DNA from: Brochothrix campestris
GTDB lineage: Bacteria; Bacillota; Bacilli; Lactobacillales; Listeriaceae
Reading direction: 5' to 3'
Assembly: GCF_046058945.1 (NCBI RefSeq)
Contig: NZ_CP175511.1
Span: 2,260,177 to 2,324,176 of the forward strand
DNA: 64,000 nt
Positions 15,363 through 26,000 of the stretch are shown one piece after another. Each line of letters begins with the position of its first letter. Positions within the stretch are counted from its first letter, which is position 1. The translations under genes were made by a program, and so were the position numbers. Under the pieces are notes generated by a model that saw only the letters and a list, made by a program, of their open reading frames with translations, did not search any database and had not been told where the DNA came from.

Positions 15363-15520
15363 TATTTTCCCCTCACTTACAACAGATTCTCATCTGTGTC
15401 GTAAAATCCCTTATCTGTAAACAACGTTCCACTAACCGATTGATGTAAACGGTTAAACAGTTTGTTTCGCTCAGTTTAACGAATATCCTCTTCATTTGTC
15501 AACAATTGCACCAAAAATAA

Positions 15521-15554
15521 AAAACCTTCCATCCTTAATAGATGAAAGGTTTTT
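15521..15554 (-). terminator. Terminator of brnQ
   Basis: On the minus strand AAAACCTTTCATC pairs (one mismatch) with GATGGAAGGTTTT around a 7-base loop and is followed by a T-run. Confidence 0.8.
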
Positions 15555-15568
15555 CATTAATACACTTT

Positions 15569-16909
15569 TTAATCGTTTAAATCAGGTGTTACCGTCGGTT
15601 TCGTCATGAGAGCAATCACCCAGCCGACAACAAGACCTATACCACCCATCACAACCCATCCCATTGAGATTTCATAGAATGGTAAATAATTAGCAAAGAA
15701 TTTATCGATAAAACCAAGATTAATATTTAAGGCTCTGAAAAATTCTGTTACTGATATAACTGCTGTAAATAAAATCGTTGAGACATAAACAACGCGACGT
15801 CCTTTAAACAAACCATTAAGGAAGGTTAAAATAACAAGTACAACTGTTAGTGGGTATACCGCCATTAACACCGGTACTGAGTAGGCAATGATTTTACTTA
15901 AACCAATATTAGCTACTAACCCTGCAAAGACAGAGAAGATAACCACAAACGCTTTGTAATTAATCATCGGCAATAATTTATTGAAGTAACTCGCACAAGC
16001 GGTTACGAGTCCAATACTTGTTGTTAAACAAGCAAGGAAAACGATGGCTGCCAATAAAATCTTACCAAAACTACCAAAGTAAAACTGTGCGGCTCCTGAT
16101 AAAACAGGGCTACCGTTGGCTTGTCTACCTAATTCCGCCACACTTTGCGTCCCAATTAAACCAATAAAGACGTAGATGAATGCCAGTAAGACAATCGCAA
16201 TCAAGCCAGTTTTCGTTGACATAATCGCGATTTGTTTGCGCGATTTGGCACCGACAGCCTTCACGGCATTGACCACAATAATCCCAAACACGAGTGCTGC
16301 AAGAGCATCCATAGTCATATAACCTTCTAAAAAGCCGCTAACAAATGAATCACTTATATACTTACCAGTGGCAGCTTCTGCTGTTCCCATTGGCTTAACA
16401 AGAGATGCAATAATAAGTACTAAAATAACAACGAGCAATAATGGCGTTAATAATTTTCCAACGCGATCAACAATCTTCGATGGCGACAAAGATAATAATA
16501 AAGTGACTCCAAAAAAGATAATTGTAAAGATTGCTAAACCGATTGTCATGTGACCTTCACTTAAAAACGGTGCCACTCCAATTTCAAACGATACTGTTCC
16601 CGTACGGGGAAGTGCAAAAAATGGTCCAATTGTTAAATAAAGGACTACTGTAAAAATCAGGCCATAAATAGGATGCACACGACTCGCTAAGCTTTGTAGA
16701 TCCTCCTTACCTGATAATCCGATTGCTAAAATACCTAAAAAAGGAAGACCTGTACCGGTAATTAAAAAACCAATAATTGCTGGCCAGTAATGTGTACCTG
16801 CTTCTTGACCTAAAAATGCGGGGAAAATTAAATTTCCTGCTCCAAAAAATAATGCGAATAACATTAAACCAATCGCTAAATAGGCACTAAACCCAATTTT
16901 CTTTTCCAT
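15569..16909 (-). CDS. brnQ: Branched-chain amino acid:cation symporter
   Basis: A 446-residue LIVCS-family transporter with about 12 membrane helices. MLFALFFGAGNLIFPAFLGQ near residue 15 is the family signature, and length is typical. It imports leucine, isoleucine and valine with Na+ or H+. GAGG precedes the ATG. Upstream I see only a weak CodY-like box and no T-box leader. Confidence 0.94.
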   Translation of the reverse strand: MEKKIGFSAYLAIGLMLFALFFGAGNLIFPAFLGQEAGTHYWPAIIGFLITGTGLPFLGILAIGLSGKEDLQSLASRVHPIYGLIFTVVLYLTIGPFFALPRTGTVSFEIGVAPFLSEGHMTIGLAIFTIIFFGVTLLLSLSPSKIVDRVGKLLTPLLLVVILVLIIASLVKPMGTAEAATGKYISDSFVSGFLEGYMTMDALAALVFGIIVVNAVKAVGAKSRKQIAIMSTKTGLIAIVLLAFIYVFIGLIGTQSVAELGRQANGSPVLSGAAQFYFGSFGKILLAAIVFLACLTTSIGLVTACASYFNKLLPMINYKAFVVIFSVFAGLVANIGLSKIIAYSVPVLMAVYPLTVVLVILTFLNGLFKGRRVVYVSTILFTAVISVTEFFRALNINLGFIDKFFANYLPFYEISMGWVVMGGIGLVVGWVIALMTKPTVTPDLND

Positions 16910-17200
16910 TCGTTTTCCTCCTCACGCTGTTAACGCTCATTGATGTCATTATTACTCACTATAACCATCTCATCCTAATATTTAGAATTGTCTGATTTTT
17001 CAAGCGTGAAGGATAATGAACTACCACATATAGTATACATGATAGCACCGATAGAATAAAGTCGCTCACCATTCTCTGCTCTGTATATGGAAAAAAATGA
17101 TTTTCAAAACTAACTATCCGTTTCATGTTATAATAGACTGAACATTTAGATAAGTCAACAGTAAGATCAAACTGATACATACTAAAAGCGGACTCACAAG

Positions 17201-18224
17201 CTTTTATTAAAACTCGTCATCAGCTTGATTGCCGCTAAATCATTTGGTTTTTTCGCGACTAAAATTTCCCAACCGACGGTACTCGGCGAATTGTTGGCAG
17301 GAATCCTCATTGGACCTGCTGTCTTACAACTGCCTTCTCCATCTCAATTGGTCAGCGTTTTAAGCGCACTTAGTGTCATTCTCTTGATGTTTTCTGTCGG
17401 TCTCGAAACAAACTTAAAAGCGTTGAATCATTACAAAGACCTTTCAACAATGGTTGCAATCTTCGGAGTTGTTTTCCCAATCTTAGTAGGCTTCTTAATC
17501 GGATTTATGACCGGGAGGACAACAGCACATTCCTTCTTTCACGCTTTGTTATATACTGCCACCTCGGGGCACCATTTAAGTGCAAACCGTCAAAAAACTA
17601 AACTTTTTTCAGTTCAAAAAAGAGCGTAATCGTTTTAATTGTTTTTTTGTCAACCAAGATTGAAAGCCTCTCGATATTGCCTGGGAAATTTATTGTTTTC
17701 AGTTGCTTTTGTTTTATCGGTTGATTATTTATCCCCATATTATTGCAAGGCTTAGCCAAAACACAAATCCATGAAGCCTCTCTGTGCGTTGCCCTTATCA
17801 GCGCTTTATTCGCCAGGTTGATCATAGGGAAAGCAACTTTAAAGCAAGCTCTCCAACAAAAAGGTGAACCGCTTGCACAAACTTTAATTATCCCGGTCTT
17901 TTTTGCTAGTATTGTCTTATCCTTACAACTGACAGAAATTAAAGAACATTTACTTCTGACGATTATCCTTTGCCTTAGGCTGTATTCACTAATATAATCG
18001 GTACTGGTATCGGTGCTTATTATGTGGATTCAACCCACAGTCATCACTTATAATTGCTACAGTAATGGTGTCTCGTGGTGAAATCGCCTTAATTTTAGCG
18101 GCCTTAGGTTTACAACAGACGCTTTTTCCAGAGACCTATTACGTTTCAATCATTTTCTTCACTGTACTAACTCCTTTTTTATTACCAAATCATTCAAATA
18201 TACCACTTAAAAAAAGACCGTAAA
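17201..18224 (+). pseudogene. Broken CPA2-type cation/proton antiporter gene
   Basis: Translation in shifting frames gives an ordered CPA2 antiporter: SQPTVLGELLAGILIGPAVL, MFSVGLETNLKAL, then HALLYTATS (17225-17560), then loss of frame. It continues with IHEASLCVALISALFARL and LAQTLIIPVFFASIVLSLQL (17743-17990), and a last frame with GEIALILAALGLQQ ending LKKRP-stop at 18222. The normal start and N-terminal helix are missing, as is the middle that should include the conserved Asp pair. At least three frame disruptions make it non-functional. The decay looks old. Confidence 0.85.
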
Positions 18225-18234
18225 TAGTAGTAAT

Positions 18235-18263
18235 TTGCTATCCAACAAGATTAATGCTATACT
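18235..18263 (+). promoter_or_regulatory. Promoter of a putative non-coding RNA
   Basis: -35 TTGCTA (18235-18240), 17-base spacer, -10 TATACT (18258-18263). No protein start follows for more than 250 bases. Confidence 0.65.
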
Positions 18264-18269
18264 ATTATT

Positions 18270-18540
18270 ATATAGTAATAGAAATGTACGGCATTCTACT
18301 AGATGTTTTTGTAGATACTTTTTCACACTGGCGTGGCTATAGGGCCACAAGGACGTAAAAGATGGCAGGGTTTACGTTGCTTAAGTTAGAAAGCACAAGT
18401 TGAGAATGATTCCGCGGCTTAAACAGATGCGTCTGTTTATATGATAATTAAACTTCGACCCAATGAACGGTCACTTAATATTAAATTAACATTATATTAC
18501 CTATTAAAGAGCCACTCTGACATTGAAGAGTGGCTCTTGT
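18270..18540 (+). ncRNA. Putative structured non-coding RNA, family not recognised
   Basis: Downstream of a good promoter lies about 270 bases without a credible reading frame but with a series of perfect hairpins. These are GTGGC/GCCAC near 18335, ACGTAAA/TTTACGT (18353-18377), TGCTT/AAGCA near 18380-18393, AAACAGA/TCTGTTT near 18420-18440, and a final 11-bp stem AGAGCCACTCT (18508-18518) with its complement (18527-18537). The last stem lacks a good T-run, so its role as terminator is uncertain. It does not match the SRP, tmRNA, RNase P, T-box, yybP, TPP, FMN or lysine consensus motifs I know. It could be a 6S-like or trans-acting RNA. Confidence 0.5.
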
Positions 18541-18554
18541 CCATTTCCACAAAT

Positions 18555-18589
18555 AAAAAACCAAAATGCACTTAGCATTTTGGTTTTTT
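18555..18589. terminator. Bidirectional terminator
   Basis: AAAAAACCAAAATGC pairs with GCATTTTGGTTTTTT around ACTTA. It serves the M23 gene on the minus strand and any plus-strand RNA. Confidence 0.88.
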
Positions 18590-18595
18590 ATTTAC

Positions 18596-19882
18596 TTAGA
18601 AGAAAAGTTCCGGATTCAACAAGTTACCTTCTCCACCATACATCGAAGTTCGAATTTCAAAATGGAGGTGAGTTCCCGTTGACTGCCCCGTTGATCCCAT
18701 TCCGCCAATCACTTGACCTTGGGATACTTTATCACCCACATGAACCGATTGCGATGATTGATGAGCATATAAAGTATAGTTGCCATCTTCATGTTGAATT
18801 AATGTCGCCATCCCATAACCACTAACTGGCGCACCATCATTTTGAGCAATCACAACAGTCCCACTTTTGGATGCATAAATAGGCGAACCTGGCGCACCAC
18901 CAAAATCGGTGCCTTTATGGAAACCACTTGCATCAAGACCTTCACGAGCGCCGTAATGTGATGTAATTGGTGCCAAAGTTGGTCGAATGTAGCCACTTCC
19001 TGTTTGAGCCGGTGGTTTTACTTCTTCTAACTCAGAAGCCTCAGTTTCTTTATCTGCAACGATAACGTTTTCTTTTTCTGTTGACGAGGCTGTTGTTTCA
19101 CTTACCTTATCAATGTGTGCCACTGTTTTTTCAGATGATTTCACAATATCTTCAGTTGTTCTTTTTGTTGCTTTCGCTGCTAGTTTTCGTTGTTTTTCAG
19201 CTGCAGCAGAAGCTTTTTTTGCGGCTGCTTCAGCTTTTTCTGCGGCAACTCTCACTAGTTCGACTTCTTTCTTCGTTTGAATCGTCGTTTTTTCTGTCGC
19301 TAATCGCGCAATAACAGCAGTTTTCGTTGCTTCTTGTTCTTTTAAATCAATGGCATTTTGTTCAATCGCAACGATATTTTCACGTTGTCTATTCATTATG
19401 TTTTTAGCTTTGACCTCGGCTCGATCAACGCGTTCTTTATCTTCTTTTTGCGAATTGAACATCTCGCGATTAGCTGTTACTAAACGTGTGACAACATTAA
19501 CACGTGCAATCGCATCGGTTACTGATTCCGCATTTAAGACAAAATCAACATAGTTTACTGTTTGACCATTTGATTGCAATGTTCGTGCTTGTTTCGCCAA
19601 TACTGCACGACGCTTTTCCATCTTATCTTCTAACTGCACGCTTCGCTTAGATAATTTATCGGCTTGAAGTTGCTGCTTCTTTATTTCTTTTAACAATTTT
19701 TTTGAATTAGCTTGATTTTCTTTTATTTTATCAGTCAACTCGACTAATTGTTCTTTGGTTGTTTTAGCTTGAATGTCAATATTTTCAATTTGATCACTAT
19801 AAGTATCTGCATGAACACTGTTTAATCCTAAAGGAACAGTCAATCCGATAATTAGTGTACCTGTAATAAATTTTTTAAGCAT
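18596..19882 (-). CDS. Secreted M23 peptidoglycan endopeptidase with coiled-coil N-terminus
   Basis: A 428-residue protein starting at ATG 19882 (MLKKFITGTL). The signal peptide is cleaved near SVHADTYS. A long coiled coil (about residues 30-230, rich in Lys/Glu/Gln, with TKEQLVELTDKIKENQANSK) precedes a Ser/Glu/Thr linker and a C-terminal LytM/M23 domain. Zinc ligands are visible in GFHKGTDFGG (H..D), YTLYAHQSS and GTHLHFEI. The architecture resembles cell-division hydrolases of the PcsB/EnvC/CwlO type that are activated by membrane partners. GGGAG lies about 13 bases before the ATG, longer than usual. Confidence 0.88.
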   Translation of the reverse strand: MLKKFITGTLIIGLTVPLGLNSVHADTYSDQIENIDIQAKTTKEQLVELTDKIKENQANSKKLLKEIKKQQLQADKLSKRSVQLEDKMEKRRAVLAKQARTLQSNGQTVNYVDFVLNAESVTDAIARVNVVTRLVTANREMFNSQKEDKERVDRAEVKAKNIMNRQRENIVAIEQNAIDLKEQEATKTAVIARLATEKTTIQTKKEVELVRVAAEKAEAAAKKASAAAEKQRKLAAKATKRTTEDIVKSSEKTVAHIDKVSETTASSTEKENVIVADKETEASELEEVKPPAQTGSGYIRPTLAPITSHYGAREGLDASGFHKGTDFGGAPGSPIYASKSGTVVIAQNDGAPVSGYGMATLIQHEDGNYTLYAHQSSQSVHVGDKVSQGQVIGGMGSTGQSTGTHLHFEIRTSMYGGEGNLLNPELFF

Positions 19883-20018
19883 TTTCGATTCGACACTCCC
19901 TTTATTTATCAATATAGCTTTATTAGTGTAACATATCTAACCTCCTTCAATGTTACAATCGGATAACAATACCATTACTAATTCCTTATTTCAATAATAA
20001 AAACAACCTCCTTTTACT

Positions 20019-20056
20019 ACAAAAAAAAAGTAGTAAACCAATAAGGTTTACTACTT
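20019..20056 (-). terminator. Terminator of the adhesin gene
   Basis: AAGTAGTAAACC (20028-20039) pairs with GGTTTACTACTT (20045-20056) and is followed on the minus strand by nine T residues. Confidence 0.92.
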
Positions 20057-20064
20057 AAAAAACA

Positions 20065-23000
20065 TTAAATCCTTGTTTTTCGTAACGTTATCATGCTGAA
20101 TAACATCATTAACATACCAAGCGCTATCAAACCTTTATCCGTTTCTTCACCTGTACTTGGTAAAGTCACTTGGTCAGTTTCTTGTGTTGTCGCTTTGGCG
20201 GGGGTATATACTGTCACTCCGTCTTGTTGCTTACCTGTAAGTAATACGTCATTTGATGGTATCAACGGTAAAAGAATTGTTTCTTCTCTCTCAGGCTGAT
20301 TGTTATCAACCATGACTGGTAATTCGTTTACTTCTGGTGTTTCACTTGTTTCTGGTGTTTCGCTTGTTTCTGGTGTTTCACTTGTCTCTGGTGTTTCGCT
20401 TGTTTCTGGTGTTTCGCTTGTTTCTGGTGTTTCGCTTGTTTCTGGTGTTTCGCTTGTTTCTGGTGTTTCGCTTGTTTCTGGTGTTTCGCTTGTTTCTGGT
20501 GTTTCGCTTGTTTCTGGTGTTTCGCTTGTTTCTGGTGTTTCGCTTGTTTCTGGTGTTTCGCTTGTTTCTGGTGTTTCGCTTGTTTCTGGTGTTTCGCTTG
20601 TTTCTGGTGTTTCGCTTGGCTCCTCTGGATATGGAGTGATTTCAGGTGTCGGTTCAACTTCCATCTTATTGATAAAGTCACCTAGATTAGTCATAATTGT
20701 CTCCGTCATCACATCGCTAATCATAAATTCACGTTTTTCAGATGATAATTCGTATCCAATTGGCGCCTGCGTTTCTTGAAGGTAGTAATGACCAGGTGCT
20801 AATCCTACTACAGTCACTGTCCCAGTTTCATCTGATACAACATTTTCTAAGACAGGAACGTCTAAATCAGTATTAACAATTTCAAAAACAGCATTCGCTA
20901 ATGGTTGTTGCTTATCATCAACTTTAGTTAATGCCACTGTGCTTTGGTAATTCGCAAGTTTGCCCGCATCGACCACTTTTGGCTCGCCTGCTTGCTCTGC
21001 TTTAATTTCAAACGCCATCGCTGTTGGGTTAAGGATGTAACCTGCTGGCGCTTTTGTTTCTACAAAGCTGTATTTGCCTGGTGCTAAATCGTTAACCGTT
21101 ACTTTTCCTTCGTCGTCCGCTTTTACTGATGCAACAACCGCATCAGTTTCATCGATTACATTGAAGGCTGCTCCTGCTAATGGTTTGCCGTCGGCATCTG
21201 TTTTTAGTAATGTTGCTGTGCCTTGATAGTTCACAAACGCGCCTGTTTCAATCACTTTTGGCTCGCCTGCTTGCTCTGCTTTAATTTCAAACGCAACCGG
21301 GGTTGTGTTTAAAATGTAACCTGTTGGCGCTTTTGTTTCTACAAAGCTGTATTTGCCTGGCGCTAAATCGTTAACCGTTACTTTTCCTTCGTCGTCCGCT
21401 TTTACTGATGCAACAACCGCATCAGTTTCATCGATTACATCGAAGGCTGCTCCTGCTAATGGTTTGCCGTCGGCATCTGTTTTTAGTAATGTTGCTGTGC
21501 CTTGATAGTTCACAAACGCGCCTGTTTCAATCACTTTTGGCTCGCCTGCTTGCTCTGCTTTAATTTCAAACGCAACCGGGGTTGTGTTTAAAATGTAACC
21601 TGTTGGCGCTTTTGTTTCTACAAAGCTGTATTTTCCTGGTGCTAAATCGTTAACCGTTACTTTTCCTTCGTCGTCCGCTTTTACTGATGCAACAACCGTA
21701 TCAGTTTCATCAATCACATCGAAGGCTGCTCCTGCTAATGGTTTGCCGTCGGCATCTGTTTTTAGTATTGTTGCTGTGCCTTGATAATTCGCAAACGCGC
21801 CCGCATCGACTACTGTTGACTCCGCTGTCGGGTCAGCAGTTACTTCAAATGCAACCGGTGTTGTATTTAAAATGTAACCTGTTGGCGCTTTTGTTTCTAC
21901 AAAGCTGTATTTTCCTGGTGCTAAATCGTTAACCGTTACTTTTCCTTCGTCGTCCGCTTTTACTGATGCAATGACCGCATCAGTTTCATCAATCACATCG
22001 AAGGCTGCTCCTGCTAATGGTTTGCCGTCGGCATCTGTTTTCAGTAATGTTGCTGTGCCTTGATAATTCACAAACGCGCCTGTTTCGATCACTTTTGGCT
22101 CGCCTGCTTGTTCTGCTTTAATTTCAAACGCCATCGCTGTTGGGTTAAGGATGTAACCTGCTGGCGCTTTTGTTTCTACAAAGCTGTATTTGCCTGGTGC
22201 TAAATCGTTAACCGTTACTTTTCCTTCGTCGTCCGCTTTTACTGATGCAACAACCGCATCAGTTTCATCGATTACATTGAAGGCTGCTCCTGCTAATGGT
22301 TTGCCGTCGGCATCTGTTTTTAGTAATGTTGCTGTGCCTTGATAGTTCACAAACGCGCCTGTTTCAATCACTTTTGGCTCGCCTGCTTGCTCTGCTTTAA
22401 TTTCAAACGCAACCGGGGTTGTGTTTAAAATGTAACCTGTTGGCGCTTTTGTTTCTACAAAGCTGTATTTGCCTGGCGCTAAATCGTTAACCGTTACTTT
22501 TCCTTCGTCGTCCGCTTTTACTGATGCAACAACCGCATCAGTTTCATCGATTACATCGAAGGCTGCTCCTGCTAATGGTTTGCCGTCGGCATCTGTTTTT
22601 AGTAATGTTGCTGTGCCTTGATAGTTCACAAACGCGCCTGTTTCAATCACTTTTGGCTCGCCTGCTTGCTCTGCTTTAATTTCAAACGCAACCGGGGTTG
22701 TGTTTAAAATGTAACCTGTTGGCGCTTTTGTTTCTACAAAGCTGTATTTTCCTGGTGCTAAATCGTTAACCGTTACTTTTCCTTCGTCGTCCGCTTTTAC
22801 TGATGCAACAACCGCATCAGTTTCATCGATTACATCGAAGGCTGCTCCTGCTAATGGTTTGCCGTCGGCATCTGTTTTTAGTATTGTTGCTGTGCCTTGG
22901 TAGTTAATTACTTCACCTACATCCAACACTGTTGGTTGGCCTGCCTGTGTTTCACTAATTTCAAAGTCGATTGGAGTCGTGTTTAAGATGTAGCCTGTTG

Positions 23001-26000
23001 GTGCTGTTGTTTCGATAAAGCTGTATTTGCCTGGTGCTAAGCCAGCAACTGTTACTTCACCCGCTTCATCTGAAGTCGCTGTTTTCACAAGTACGCCCTC
23101 TTTATCTACAATGTTAAAGACTGCATTCGCTAGTGGCTTATGGTCTGCCGTTTCTTTATGTAAACGAACAGTTCCTTGATAATTGGCTAACGTTCCTAGT
23201 TCAACGATAGCGGGTTCATTATCTGTTGCTGCCGTAATCACAAACGGTTGTTCGACCGTATTTCTAATGTAGCCCGATGGTGCCTTTGTTTCTGTCACAG
23301 TATAGTCCCCTGGTGCAAGATGAGTTACTTTGATAACGCCATCTTTGTCAGAGGTAACCGTTTTAACGATGTCACCCGCTGCCTTTTTAATGGTGAACTC
23401 TGCATCGGCTAGTGGATGACCTTCAGTATCAGTTTTCGTTAAAGTCATGCTACCTTGATAGTTTACTAACGAACCTACTTCTACTAATTGAGGCTCACCT
23501 ACTTGCTTATCTTTAATTTCAAACGGTTTTTTAGCTGTATTCAAAATATAACCCGGTGCTGCATTCGTTTCGACAAAGTTATAGCTACCTGGCGCTAAAC
23601 CACTGACATAAACTTCACCTTTGTCATTGGATACTCCTGATTTGATCACATTATTATTAGCATCAACAATATCAAATGCCACATTTTTAATCGCTTTTCC
23701 TTCTGCATCTGTCTTAACTAGTTTTGCTTTCCCTTGATAGTTGAAAAACGTTCCTAAATCGATTGTAACCGGCGTTATGGCTGTTGTTTCATCAATTGTA
23801 AACGGTGTTTTTGTCGAATCTAGGATATAACCGTCTGGTGCCTTGTCTTCTACTAAATAATATGAACCAGGCACAAGATTATTAATATTGATTTGGCCTT
23901 TATTGTCTGAAACGGCTGTTTTAATTGTTTCATCACTACTGTTAACTACTTTATATGTTGCGCCTGCTAACGGTGTGCCATCAGCGGCTGTTTTTGTTGC
24001 TTTAATACTACCTTGATAATTTGTCATCGTAACTGTCGTTGGAACCATTGTACCATCTGCATTTAATGCCACTGTAAACGGTTGTGGTGTTGTGTTTAGC
24101 ACATAACCAATTGGTGCTCCAACTTCTTTTAATTGATAATCACCTTCGATTAAACCTTCTATCGCTAACTGCCCGTTAGTATCAGAGGTTAAATTCGGGA
24201 ACACGATGTTTCCATCTTTATCAAGTACATTAAAGACTGCTCCCGCTAAGCCTGTGCCCGCTTGATTAATCTTTTTAACTGTTACTAATGTTTTCGGATT
24301 TTCGACTGTCAAATCCATCATCGGATTTTCAGTTGTAACTTTGACAGTTACTTTTTTACCTGCAGCATAAGCTGGGTTAAGTGAATAACCTGCCGGAGCA
24401 TCCATTTCTTTAATAAGATAGTCACCCGCACGTAAACCGTTAAATGTTAATGTTCCATCTGCGCCGGTTTTACCTGAACGCAAGGCCGTTTTTCCTGTTT
24501 TATCGTAAACGACAAAGGTTGTATCTGCAATCGCTGCCTTTGTTGTTTCATCAATTTTAGTGATTTTCAAACCACCGCGTACACCTACAATATCACCCGA
24601 ACCGGATGATAGTTGCACGGTAATTTCTTTGGAGTGCTTTTGAATTTGCATTGTTACATTATCGCCTGTCATTTCAACTACATTGTTTACCTTTTCACCA
24701 TTATCAGCATCAATGACTGACGAATAGTTTAATACATAAGGACGATCGATTGTTTTTAAGAATTCCAACTCGAAACTTTGCTTCCCTGTTGATCCATCTG
24801 TACTAATCGTTAACTTGTAGTCAACACCTTCTACTAGCGGCGTATCTGTTTTCGCTGTGATACCACTATTGGCAGATACATCAGTTGGATATAAGTGGAA
24901 AGAGTCTTGATCTAATACTTGATTAGATGTTGGATCATCTTTGATTTTGTAATTTTTAACAGTTGACTGGTTACGATTGATTGTAATAACCCAGTCAATT
25001 TTATCACCCTCTTGTTTCCCTGCTTTATCAACAAGAAATTGACCATTTGGCACTGATACTGTTGCTGTTAGCGGATAGTCAGTACCATCATTCGTAAATG
25101 TTGCTGTATTATTATACTTCTCTACTATTATTTGACCTGCAAGCGAGGTTTTAAACTCTAAAGCAACTGAACTTTCATTACCTTTAAACGCTTTTGTAAA
25201 TACTACCTCAATGGTATAATTGTTTGCTGCTGTTGGTGTTGTTAACGTATACTCACTCGGATCAAGTGCGACACCTTTAACAACTTTTCCGTTTTTTGTA
25301 ACACTATAATGATATACCTGTGCTGATTTATCAACATAAACCTGATTCGTTGCTGTTGTTTCATCAAAAGGAATTTTATCTGTAATTTTGGCATTATTCA
25401 AATCAGCTCGGTTATAGTTTGCATTAATGAGCCATGTGATTTCTTTTGTTTGTGCATTATAACTACCTGACTTTGAACCATTACTCAATGTTTCTGCTGG
25501 AGCAGTATAATCTTTCGAACTGGTCGAATTATAGTTTTTACCATCTTCACTCGTCCATGATAATTGTGCTGTGTTATCATATTTAGTTGTCTTATTAGCA
25601 AATGCTTCGTAATGTGTTTGATACGTTAGAATGAATTGATGGTTTGTCGTTGCATAGTTACCAATGAAGGTGATATCAAAACCAGTCTTATCGCCTGTTT
25701 TTGCTGTCAACGTGTAATCTGTTCCTTCTTTTAATACTTTATCACTCGCACTCTTATCAACTAATTTTAGTGAATTAGGTACTAACGTTAACGCGTTGCT
25801 ACTAAAAGTATCATTTATCTTCATATTTTTCATTGTATAACCTGTCGTATTTAGTGTCATTTTCCAGTTGACTGTTTCGGCATCGTTATCTGATCCATCG
25901 ATTTCTTTAATAATACTACTCTGAACAGAACGACCATTAACCACTACGTCCTCAGACGTAGGTGCTGACACTGTATTTTTAAAGTTACTTTCAGTAGTAA

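Noticed and set aside
15444..15457. cre-like TGTAAACGGTTAAA upstream of the TIM-barrel gene
   Set aside because: The last two consensus bases (CA) are missing.
16986..17000. CodY-box-like AATTGTCTGATTTTT upstream of brnQ
   Set aside because: Four mismatches to AATTTTCWGAAAATT in AT-rich DNA; biologically plausible for brnQ but too weak to annotate.
18270..18540. Identity of the structured RNA as a c-di-GMP (GEMM) or T-box leader
   Set aside because: GGACGTAAAAG superficially recalls GGACGCAAAG of GEMM and CCGCGG recalls a T-box, but the surrounding conserved blocks are missing and no regulated gene follows.
20333..20620. Regular short repeats that could be mistaken for a CRISPR array
   Set aside because: Units are contiguous with no unique spacers and lie in frame in the adhesin gene.
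20300..20779. Long plus-strand frames across the Pro-Glu-Thr-Ser repeat of the adhesin
   Set aside because: An 18-base period keeps several frames open on both strands; composition (SGVSLV repeats) is a shadow of the stalk repeat, with no RBS.
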